Origin: Treponema sp.
Lineage (GTDB): Bacteria > Spirochaetota > Spirochaetia > Treponematales > Breznakiellaceae
NCBI GenBank assembly: GCA_031257715.1
Contig: JAIROE010000209.1
Location: forward strand, 1 to 9,154
Length of the DNA stretch: 9,154 bases
Direction: 5' to 3'
In this document: piece by piece, positions 1-6,146 of the stretch
How the letters are laid out: the number at the start of each line of letters is the position of its first letter
Position numbering within the stretch: position 1 is the stretch's first letter
Made by a program: the position numbers and the translations under genes
Notes under the pieces: generated by a model
Seen by the model: the letters and a program-made list of their open reading frames with translations, nothing else
What the model was told of the DNA's origin: nothing
The model's database searches: none

Positions 1-864
1 GAATGGTTCGATCCCCTGCTGGTGCTGGCGGCAATACAAAAGGAAAAATGTACCGCGGTCTACGGGGTTCCCACGATGTTTATCGCGGAACTCAACCACC
101 CCATGTTCAAGATGTTCGATCTGTCAAGCCTCAGAACGGGAATCATGGCGGGCTCCCCCTGTCCCATCGAAACGATGAAACAGGTCATTGAAGAAATGCA
201 CATGACCGAAATCACGATCTGCTACGGCCTTACCGAATCGTCCCCGGTGATGACCCAGACCCGCTTCGACGATTCCCTTGAAGTAAAGGTTGAAACCGTG
301 GGCCGCGCCCTGCCGGGAGTGGAGGTGACCATACGAGATCCCGAAACGGGCGAGGAATGCCCCGTGGGCGTTCACGGAGAATTCTGCTGCCGGGGTTACA
401 ACAGCATGAAGGGCTACTACAAGATGCCCGAAGAAACCGCAAAATGCATTGATGAAAACGGATGGCTCCATTCGGGGGATCTCGGCGTGCAGGGTGAAGA
501 CGGCAATTTCAGGGTGACCGGCCGTATCAAGGACATGATCATACGCGGCGGTGAAAATGTGTATCCCAAGGAAATCGAGGATTTCCTTTACACCATACCG
601 GGCGTCAAGGACGTGCAGGTGGTAGGCATCGCGAGTAAAAAATACGGCGAAGAAGTGGGCGCCTTTATCATTCTTCACAAAGACGCTTCGACAAGCGAGG
701 AAGATGTCCGCGATTACTGCCGTGGTAAAATCAGCCGTTTCAAGATACCCAGATTCATCTTTTTTGTCGATTCTTATCCGCTGACTTCAAGCGGAAAGGT
801 ACAGAAATACCTCTTGAGGGAAATAGGAACGAAAAAGGCTGAAGAACAGGGCACAGGAACATAG
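1..864 (+). CDS. AMP-forming acyl-CoA synthetase, C-terminal part (5' end outside window)
   Basis: The frame is open from base 1 to the TAG at 862-864. It gives 287 residues of a family usually 500-560 long, so the first half is missing and the true start lies outside the window. Members of this ANL family activate a carboxylic acid to an acyl-AMP and then to an acyl-CoA. Visible motifs, numbered from the first codon: YGLTESSP near 75-82 (adenine-binding A5 core), HSGDLG near 147-152 (A7, with the ribose-binding Asp), [16 protein letters not shown] near 164-179 (A8 hinge and fatty-acyl-CoA-synthetase signature), and [10 protein letters not shown] near 260-269 (A10) with the catalytic Lys at about 266. 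All key residues are intact, so the visible part looks functional. The substrate cannot be assigned; medium- or long-chain fatty acids are the most likely. It converges on rnfB with only four bases between the stop codons. Confidence 0.93.
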   Translation, partial: EWFDPLLVLAAIQKEKCTAVYGVPTMFIAELNHPMFKMFDLSSLRTGIMAGSPCPIETMKQVIEEMHMTEITICYGLTESSPVMTQTRFDDSLEVKVETVGRALPGVEVTIRDPETGEECPVGVHGEFCCRGYNSMKGYYKMPEETAKCIDENGWLHSGDLGVQGEDGNFRVTGRIKDMIIRGGENVYPKEIEDFLYTIPGVKDVQVVGIASKKYGEEVGAFIILHKDASTSEEDVRDYCRGKISRFKIPRFIFFVDSYPLTSSGKVQKYLLREIGTKKAEEQGTGT

Positions 865-868
865 GCTC

Positions 869-1684
869 CTACGCTTTCCCAATTACGTCCCGTTCAAGGA
901 TCTTGAACGCTTTGGTCGGGCATTTTTCCGCGCAGGTTCCGCACGAAGTACACGTGGCATAATCGACGCGGGGCAGATTGTTTTCCATGATGATACACTG
1001 TTGGGGGCAGTTTTTTACGCAGAGCCCGCATTTGATACAGGCGATCTTGCATGCCTTGATGATGCCGGCCCGGACGGAACTGCGGTTGGAACAGAGGACC
1101 ATCGCGCCGTGCATGTTACGGGGAAGGTTGCGGATGATCTGCTGGGGACATTCGCTGGTGCAGAGTTTGCAGCCAGTACATTTGGAATGATCAAAACAGG
1201 GCAGGCCGTTTTCCCCCATGCTGAGCGCGCCGAATTTGCAGACCTTGACGCAATCCCCGAAGCCGAGACAGCCGAAGACGCAGAGTTTGGTTCCCCCCGC
1301 CGATATTTTTGCCCCCCGGCAGGTTTCGATCCCCGTATAGGTTCCTTTTTTAAGGGTATGGGCCACGGAACCCTGACAGCCCGGAAACGACACCGTAGGA
1401 ATCACCGTACCGCTCACACCCATGAGGGCGGAAAGGGCCTCCGCGGTTTTTTGGCCTCCGGCGGAACATCCGGTGATTCCCGTTTTCCCGCCGGCAACTG
1501 CGGCGGCATAGGCGTCGCAGCCGGGAAATCCGCAGGCGCCGCAGTTGGCGCCGGGGAGGGCGTTTCGTATTTCATCAACCAGAGGATCATGGGGAACGGC
1601 AAAAAAATCCCGGAAAAACCCAAGGGCGCTTCCCAGTACGAAGGCAAGGGCAAAGGCAAACACCGCGGTAATTGCGACGATCAT
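869..1684 (-). CDS. rnfB: RnfB, Fe-S subunit of the ion-translocating ferredoxin:NAD+ oxidoreductase
   Basis: 271 residues. RnfB is thought to be the entry point for electrons from reduced ferredoxin into the Rnf complex. Residues 1-24 form the N-terminal membrane anchor. The Fe4S domain has Cys 48, 51, 56 and 73 in the GANCGACGFPGC context. Four further cysteine groups follow: 135/139/145/149, 169/172/175/179, 212/216/219/222 (with 226) and 245/248/251/255, each resembling a ferredoxin-type [4Fe-4S] site. This is the long RnfB of anaerobes; the Rhodobacter and E. coli type is under 200 residues with two C-terminal clusters. The start ATG overlaps the rnfA stop as ATGA. An AAAGGA ribosome site lies about 8 bases upstream, inside rnfA. 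It is the last gene of the operon. Its final codons carry a perfect 8-bp inverted repeat (891-909). Confidence 0.96.
   Translation of the reverse strand: MIVAITAVFAFALAFVLGSALGFFRDFFAVPHDPLVDEIRNALPGANCGACGFPGCDAYAAAVAGGKTGITGCSAGGQKTAEALSALMGVSGTVIPTVSFPGCQGSVAHTLKKGTYTGIETCRGAKISAGGTKLCVFGCLGFGDCVKVCKFGALSMGENGLPCFDHSKCTGCKLCTSECPQQIIRNLPRNMHGAMVLCSNRSSVRAGIIKACKIACIKCGLCVKNCPQQCIIMENNLPRVDYATCTSCGTCAEKCPTKAFKILERDVIGKA
891..909 (+). terminator. Perfect 8-bp hairpin just past the synthetase stop, possible terminator
   Basis: The sequence CGTTCAAG-GAT-CTTGAACG forms an 8-bp perfect stem with a 3-base loop, 27 bases after the acyl-CoA synthetase stop codon and inside the last codons of rnfB. 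On the + strand it is followed by CTTTGGTCGGGCATTTTT, a late and imperfect T tract, so it could weakly end the synthetase transcript. On the - strand no T tract follows. It may only be a product of the codons for FKILER. Confidence 0.3.
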
Positions 1685-2256
1685 TGTACCAGTCCTTTGA
1701 ACCCCATGAAAGCAATGGAAAGCAGGGCGGCTGAGGCAAAGAGGATGGGCGTACCCTTGAGAAAATCCGGAATGGGACTGGTCCGTATCCTGCGCCTGAT
1801 CCCGGCGAGAAGCAGCGTGGCAAGCAGGAAACCCAAGGCGGTGCCGATGGCGTATACCACAGCCTCAAGAAAATTATAGTCATTTGAAATAACGTTAAAA
1901 GTAACGGCAAGAATCGCGCAGTTGGTAGTGATGAGCGCAAAATAAATTCCCATGGAATTGTATAAAAGCGGAGAAGTCTTTTTGAGGTAAAATTCCAGAA
2001 GCTGGACCAGCGACGCTATTACCAGAATGAAAACCAGAATCTGAAGGAATTCCAGCCCCCCCGGTTCAAGGATAAATTTGTAGATAGGCCAGGTTACGGC
2101 CGTAGCCAGAACCGTAACAAAGGTCACCGCCATGCCCATGCCTGCCGCCTTGTCCTCATCGGTACTCATCCCGATAAAGGGGCACAGCCCTATGAACTGC
2201 ATGAGAACCACATTATCAATAAGGAACGCGCTGATAAAAATCTTGAACAGGTTCAT
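1681..2256 (-). CDS. rnfA: RnfA, integral membrane subunit of the Rnf complex
   Basis: 191 residues, the usual length for RnfA and its homologue NqrE. The protein is almost wholly hydrophobic, with about six membrane segments (roughly 5-30, 40-60, 70-90, 100-125, 131-152 and 169-190). Conserved signatures are IGLCPFIGMS with Cys25 and ITTNCAILAVT with Cys113. In the related Nqr structure, the matching cysteines of NqrD and NqrE hold an iron-sulfur centre inside the membrane, and the RnfE partner here keeps its two as well. The start is set by a 4-base ATGA overlap with rnfE and an AGGGGA ribosome site about 6 bases upstream. With RnfE it forms the inverted-topology membrane core that passes electrons across the bilayer. 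Confidence 0.96.
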   Translation of the reverse strand: MNLFKIFISAFLIDNVVLMQFIGLCPFIGMSTDEDKAAGMGMAVTFVTVLATAVTWPIYKFILEPGGLEFLQILVFILVIASLVQLLEFYLKKTSPLLYNSMGIYFALITTNCAILAVTFNVISNDYNFLEAVVYAIGTALGFLLATLLLAGIRRRIRTSPIPDFLKGTPILFASAALLSIAFMGFKGLVQ

Positions 2257-2864
2257 GCCGTTCCCCTGTCTCTGAACCGGGACTTGAAAAAGTTATTGAG
2301 TGAAATGAACAGGGCAAAAACAAGGAACCCCCCGGGCGGCAGCACAAAAAACAGAATGGGCTGAAAAGCGTCCGGCAGCACCTGTATATTAAGGAGGGTC
2401 CCGCCCCCCAGAAGTTCCCGCACCGCCGAGATCCCCGCAAGCACCCAGGTATAGCCAAGGCCCATGCCCAGCGCGTCGGGGATCACGCAGGCCAGGGACT
2501 GCCTGGACGCGAACCCCTCGACACGGCCCATGATGATGCAGTTCACTACGATGAGGGGAATGAAAACCCCCATGGATCGGGAAAGCTCGGGAAACCATGC
2601 CTTGAGAACATAGTCTATTACTGTTGTGAAGGCGGCGATGATAATGATAAAAACGGGGATGCGTATGGATTCGGGTATCAGCTTTCTGAAAACGCTGATC
2701 ACCATTTCCGACATGAGCAGCACAAAGGTCATGGAAAACCCCATGCCTATGCCGTTTGTCACGGAAGTGGTCACCGCAAGCGCTGAACAAAGGCCTATCA
2801 TCAGGGTAAGAAGGGGATTCTCCCGTACAATGCCGTTAATAAATATTTTTACAAGGCTTTTCAT
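2253..2864 (-). CDS. rnfE: RnfE, integral membrane subunit of the Rnf complex
   Basis: 203 residues, the usual size for RnfE and NqrD. It is a multi-pass membrane protein related to RnfA. The family signature PLIVVNCIIMGRVEGFAS lies at about 103-120 and contains Cys109; the first-helix motif LMIGLCSALAVTTS contains Cys26. These two cysteines are expected to pair with Cys25 and Cys113 of RnfA around the intramembrane Fe-S centre. ATG overlaps the rnfG stop as ATGA. A GAAGGAAA ribosome site lies about 8 bases upstream, in the rnfG tail. The assignment as RnfE rather than RnfA rests on the gene order and on the NCIIMGR signature. Confidence 0.96.
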   Translation of the reverse strand: MKSLVKIFINGIVRENPLLTLMIGLCSALAVTTSVTNGIGMGFSMTFVLLMSEMVISVFRKLIPESIRIPVFIIIIAAFTTVIDYVLKAWFPELSRSMGVFIPLIVVNCIIMGRVEGFASRQSLACVIPDALGMGLGYTWVLAGISAVRELLGGGTLLNIQVLPDAFQPILFFVLPPGGFLVFALFISLNNFFKSRFRDRGTA

Positions 2865-3562
2865 TTGGCGTTTCCTTCAATGGAATTACCGCCGGCCTCA
2901 TGACCGGATCCGGGGGACGCGGCCGAATTGGCGTCCATTTCCGGGATTTTCCCGGCGAAATACGCGACGAGCGCCCCGCCCGACGCCCGCACCGCCCGTG
3001 AAACTGCCGCGCTTGTAATGGTGGACGCGGTAACGGCGATTATATCCCCCTTGGGTTCAAAGGGATCGCCCGACGATTTTCCGGCGAACTGGCCGTAAAA
3101 GGTAAGTTTGGCGGCCTTGTCCACATAATACGAAGGAGAAGCGGCGTTGGCCCCAAGTCCCGGGGTGTCCTTATGTTCCAGAATACGCACCCCGGCGATG
3201 CGGCCATCCTTCCCGACCCCCACAAGAGCCCTAATGGTACCGCCGTAACTGCCCCGGGCAACCCGCAGGGCCGCACCGGCGATGCGGCCATTCCGCTTCA
3301 CCTCGTAGGCGTTTTCAAAAATCACCGACGAATCGGGACTTTTGATAATTCCCGTCCGCACCGCTTCGCTTATATCGGTAAAGCTGTCTCCATCGGGGAA
3401 AAATTCCCCCAGCGCCGCTTCCAGATCCTCCTGGGTATGCTGCGCGATGATCCCGTTTGTTGCCTGATACACAAGGGCAAGCCCCGAGCAGGCCGCCGCC
3501 GCAAAAAGGGCAAGGATAAAACCGAGTTTCAACATTGCTCCAATACTGTGTTTTTCGCTCAT
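2861..3562 (-). CDS. rnfG: RnfG, flavoprotein subunit of the Rnf complex
   Basis: 233 residues. I chose the ATG at 3562 because it overlaps the rnfD stop as ATGA, has GGGGA about 7 bases upstream, and puts the single membrane anchor (about 12-34) at the N-terminus. The reading frame is open much further upstream, but that part is a shadow of rnfD. The periplasmic FMN-binding domain includes the conserved stretch GRIAGVRILEHKDTPGLG (120-137). RnfG carries FMN covalently on a Thr of an SGAT-type motif, attached by ApbE. Here the matching site reads IAVTASTITS (175-184), so Thr181 is kept, but Gly-Ala is replaced by Ala-Ser and the usual Asp three residues before the motif is Ile. The C-terminal 25 residues (Gly/Ser/Ala/Glu rich) look like a disordered tail. 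No ApbE gene is in the window. Confidence 0.95.
   Translation of the reverse strand: MSEKHSIGAMLKLGFILALFAAAACSGLALVYQATNGIIAQHTQEDLEAALGEFFPDGDSFTDISEAVRTGIIKSPDSSVIFENAYEVKRNGRIAGAALRVARGSYGGTIRALVGVGKDGRIAGVRILEHKDTPGLGANAASPSYYVDKAAKLTFYGQFAGKSSGDPFEPKGDIIAVTASTITSAAVSRAVRASGGALVAYFAGKIPEMDANSAASPGSGHEAGGNSIEGNAK
3192..3291. repeat. 16-base direct repeat inside rnfG
   Basis: CCGGCGATGCGGCCAT occurs at 3192-3207 and again at 3276-3291, 84 bases (28 codons) apart and in frame. On the coding strand both copies encode GRIAG (residues 92-96 and 120-124). It is probably two similar beta-strand turns of the FMN-binding domain sharing codons, perhaps helped by local conversion. Confidence 0.6.
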
Positions 3563-4647
3563 TTTGCCGTCCCCGGCCCCGATTCCCCTCGCCGGGCCGC
3601 GGTCTTTTTCTTCGGTATAAAGCCGTATTTCCGGGGCAGGAGCCGGTTCAGGAAAGGAACGACGGCGTTCATGATCAGTATGCCGTAGGTAACTCCTTCG
3701 GGATAACTGCCCCATTTCCGTATAAGAATGACAATGATCCCCGCACCGGCGCCGAAGATCCATTTGCCCCTGGCGGCAAGGGGAGAAGTGACATAGTCGG
3801 TGGTCATAAACACCGCGCCGAAAAGAAGACCGCCAGAAAGTATGCTGAAAAGGGGGTCCAGCCCCGTGGCAAGGGCGGTGATAAAGGACGCGGCAACCAT
3901 GGAAAGGGGCGCGCGCCAGTCTATGGTTTTTCTGATGAGGAGGAAGAAGAACCCCGCAAGGATAAGCAGCGCCGATGTTTCCCCTATGCTGCCCGCGTGA
4001 TTCCCGGTAAAGAGCGTCCAGATGGTTGAAGGATAATCCGGGGAAGCCGAGAGCCCCGAAGCGAAAAAGGCCTTTCCCACGCCGGCGGCGCTTTCGCCGT
4101 GGGTGATCCCCAAGGGAGTAACGCCGCTGATCCCGTCGACGGGAACACCGGAAGAATCGGGCAGCCTGAGGGCAAAAAACGGCGCGGGCATGTGCCACGC
4201 CGTAAGGGCGGCGGGAAAACTCATGAGGAGGAACGCCCTCCCCGCAAGGGCGGGGTTGAAAACATTGGCGCCGAGCCCTCCGAAGAATTCCTTGGCGACG
4301 ACGACGGCAAAAACCGCTCCCAGCGCCGTGATCCACAGGGGCGTAGAAGGGGGAAGAACAAGCGCAAGAAGAAGTCCCGTTAGCGCCGAGGAAAGATCTG
4401 CCACCCGCGCCTTCTGCCCGGTGATGATCCTGAAAAGCGACTCCGCCGCCATAGCCGAGGCGGTTGAAACAATCACCGTCAGCAGGGCGGGAAGGCCAAA
4501 AAGGATGACTCCGTATGCGGTCACGGGCGTCAGCGCCAAAAGCATGTTCCCCATGAGCCGCGCCGGGGTAACCGGAGAAACAATGTGGGGACTTGATGAA
4601 AGAAGAAGGGACGCTTCCTGCCGGCCGTCCGGTTTTGCTTCCGCCAT
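3559..4647 (-). CDS. rnfD: RnfD, membrane flavoprotein subunit of the Rnf complex
   Basis: 362 residues, near the usual 320-360. The N-terminus has the family motif SSSPHIVSPVTPARLM (17-32). Many hydrophobic segments follow (about 34-60, 86-122, 224-240, 247-262, 268-284, 296-310 and 320-337). The signature FFGGLGANVFNPALAGRAF lies at 121-139. The covalent FMN site is DGISGVTPLG (171-180) with Thr177 as the acceptor; the family norm is SGAT, so only the Ala is changed. NPALAGR and the TTDYVTSPL stretch (282-290) are shared with NqrB. The start is supported by AAGGAG (4653-4658) overlapping the rnfC stop codon, with ATG five bases beyond; rnfC and rnfD are nine bases apart. The charged C-terminal tail (about 339-362) is probably cytoplasmic. 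Confidence 0.96.
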   Translation of the reverse strand: MAEAKPDGRQEASLLLSSSPHIVSPVTPARLMGNMLLALTPVTAYGVILFGLPALLTVIVSTASAMAAESLFRIITGQKARVADLSSALTGLLLALVLPPSTPLWITALGAVFAVVVAKEFFGGLGANVFNPALAGRAFLLMSFPAALTAWHMPAPFFALRLPDSSGVPVDGISGVTPLGITHGESAAGVGKAFFASGLSASPDYPSTIWTLFTGNHAGSIGETSALLILAGFFFLLIRKTIDWRAPLSMVAASFITALATGLDPLFSILSGGLLFGAVFMTTDYVTSPLAARGKWIFGAGAGIIVILIRKWGSYPEGVTYGILIMNAVVPFLNRLLPRKYGFIPKKKTAARRGESGPGTAK

Positions 4648-4656
4648 TAACGCTCC

Positions 4657-6024
4657 TTACGCCCTGATTCCCGCGGAAGCCAGGGCGGCCTGCCGCATCC
4701 TGTACCGCTGTTTGCCGGCGCGGAAACGCTGTACCAGTTTGATCCGGGCGGGACACACATAGGTACAGCTGCCGCACTCGATACAGTCCAGAAGCCCCGC
4801 CTTTACCGCGTAATCAATATCCCCTTCCTCAAGGCTGTTGTTCATGATCACGGGCGAAAGCCGGCAGGGACAGTTGTTGATGCAGCGGCAGCAGCGTATG
4901 CAATAAGCCTCGGAATCGGCGGTGGTTTCCTCCCGGGTCATGAGGATAATGCCGGACGTGTTTTTCTGAATGGGAATTTCGAGCGAAGGAACGGCGCTGC
5001 CCATCATGGGGCCGCCAAAGAGGATCTTCGCCAGCCTGTCACTGTCTATATCCATAAATTCAACGGGAAGGCCGGCAAGCATGGTCCCTATGGGCGCCCG
5101 TATATTTTTTGGCGTTTTGCAGGCCCCGCCGGAAACGGTAAGGTCCCGATCCACAAGGGGCTTTCCCTGTATAAAGGCCTCGGCAATGGCGATGAAAGTC
5201 CCCGCGTTGGAGACGATGCAGCCTGCGTCCATGGGAAGCCCGCCCGAAGGCACTTCCCGGCCGGTAAGGGCGGTGATCAGCATCTTCTCGCCCCCCTGCG
5301 GGTAACGGGTGCGGCACAGTCCTGTGCTGACAGCGCCGGGAATGTTTTCAAGCCGGAACTCCTGCTCAAGCATGGGGACAAGTTTTGCCTTGTTGTCCTC
5401 CATTCCGATTATCGCCCGGGTCACCCCGGTTATCTTCATGACGATGGCAAGTCCCTTAATGAGAAGATCCGGCTTTTCGGTCATTGCCGCCTCGTCGGTC
5501 GTAAGATAGGGCTCGCATTCGGCGCCGTCAACTATGATGATGTCTATGGATTTGCCGGGCGGCGGATTAAGCTTGACATGGGTGGGAAACCCCGCGCCGC
5601 CCATGCCGATGATCCCCGCCTCGCGGATACGGGCCAGGGCTTCTTCCCTGCCGCAGCTATTGACATCAAGCGGGGGCATACAGAGCGTGCCGGCGTCTTC
5701 CGTCCCTGGAGGGTCCGCCTCGATGACGACACAAAGGCCCTCGGTGTTGTTCGACTGGGTCCGCATCTCTATCTTTTTTACGGTTCCGGTAATCGAAGCG
5801 TGAACCGGTACGGTCATCGGTCCGGGCGGCTGGGCATCGGCTATCTTCTGGCCCCGGCGCACCCTGTCGCCCAAGGCGGCCAGACACACATTCGGCGCCC
5901 CGAAATGCTGATTTATGGGAATGACCACCTGTTTTGGCGGAGGGACAAGCTCCACCGCCTTTCCCTCTGTAGCGTATTTCCGTGCGGGAAGCCGCAGGCC
6001 CCTCTTGAATGTACTGACTACCAT
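4657..6024 (-). CDS. rnfC: RnfC, NADH/FMN- and Fe-S-binding subunit of the Rnf complex
   Basis: 455 residues, a normal length for the RnfC of anaerobes. RnfC is the peripheral subunit that exchanges electrons with NAD+. The N-terminal MVVSTFKRG and VVIPINQHFGAP (33-44) are typical of the family. The FMN/NADH fold carries GMGGAGFP (140-147) and IIIVDGAECEPYLTTDE (162-178). Two [4Fe-4S] sites follow: Cys 375/378/381/385 and Cys 414/417/420/424. The first reads CIRCCRCINNCPC, with two extra cysteines (379 and 387) where Gly and a non-Cys residue are usual. No Shine-Dalgarno sequence precedes the ATG; instead a promoter -10 box ends six bases before it (see 6031-6059). It is the first gene of the operon. 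Confidence 0.96.
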   Translation of the reverse strand: MVVSTFKRGLRLPARKYATEGKAVELVPPPKQVVIPINQHFGAPNVCLAALGDRVRRGQKIADAQPPGPMTVPVHASITGTVKKIEMRTQSNNTEGLCVVIEADPPGTEDAGTLCMPPLDVNSCGREEALARIREAGIIGMGGAGFPTHVKLNPPPGKSIDIIIVDGAECEPYLTTDEAAMTEKPDLLIKGLAIVMKITGVTRAIIGMEDNKAKLVPMLEQEFRLENIPGAVSTGLCRTRYPQGGEKMLITALTGREVPSGGLPMDAGCIVSNAGTFIAIAEAFIQGKPLVDRDLTVSGGACKTPKNIRAPIGTMLAGLPVEFMDIDSDRLAKILFGGPMMGSAVPSLEIPIQKNTSGIILMTREETTADSEAYCIRCCRCINNCPCRLSPVIMNNSLEEGDIDYAVKAGLLDCIECGSCTYVCPARIKLVQRFRAGKQRYRMRQAALASAGIRA

Positions 6025-6030
6025 AATAAC

Positions 6031-6059
6031 AATGTATGAATAAAAAAGACAACGGTCAA
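6031..6059 (-). promoter_or_regulatory. Sigma70-type promoter of the rnf operon, apparently giving a leaderless mRNA
   Basis: On the - strand, TTGACC (6059-6054, 5 of 6 to the -35 consensus) is followed by a 17-base spacer and TACATT (6036-6031, 4 of 6 to the -10 consensus). Only GTTATT separates this from the rnfC ATG, so transcription would begin at or within a base or two of the start codon. The lack of any ribosome site agrees with this. Confidence 0.6.
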
Positions 6060-6092
6060 GAAGCCCCAGGGAACAACGGCATTTAAAAATCG

Positions 6093-6117
6093 AAAAAGAT
6101 CTGATGAAGAAAATCAG
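6093..6117 (-). terminator. Weak hairpin plus T run between the hydroxylase gene and rnfC
   Basis: Reading the - strand after the hydroxylase stop, CTGAT-TTTCTTC-ATCAG makes a 5-bp stem, followed within two bases by a run of C and T ending in five T (6097-6093). A second short stem, GGCCC/GGGCC, lies at 6127-6146. Both are weak, so they would at best reduce read-through into rnfC. The remainder of the 122-base gap holds the rnfC promoter and no gene. Confidence 0.25.
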
Positions 6118-6146
6118 GATTTACCTGGCCCGCGATAAAGGGGGCC

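Noticed and set aside
124..678. 184-codon - strand open frame opposite the acyl-CoA synthetase
   Set aside because: It is a shadow of the synthetase; its peptides are reverse images of the AMP-binding motifs.
1001..1879. 292-codon + strand open frame across rnfB and rnfA
   Set aside because: It is antisense to two strongly recognised Rnf genes, and the product resembles no family.
3563..4777. Long upstream extension of the rnfG reading frame, giving a 638-residue open frame
   Set aside because: It runs out of frame across all of rnfD and into the end of rnfC. It encodes an Arg/His/Pro-rich sequence with no domain and arises from high-GC codon bias. The ATG at 3562, with its overlap and ribosome site, is the real rnfG start.
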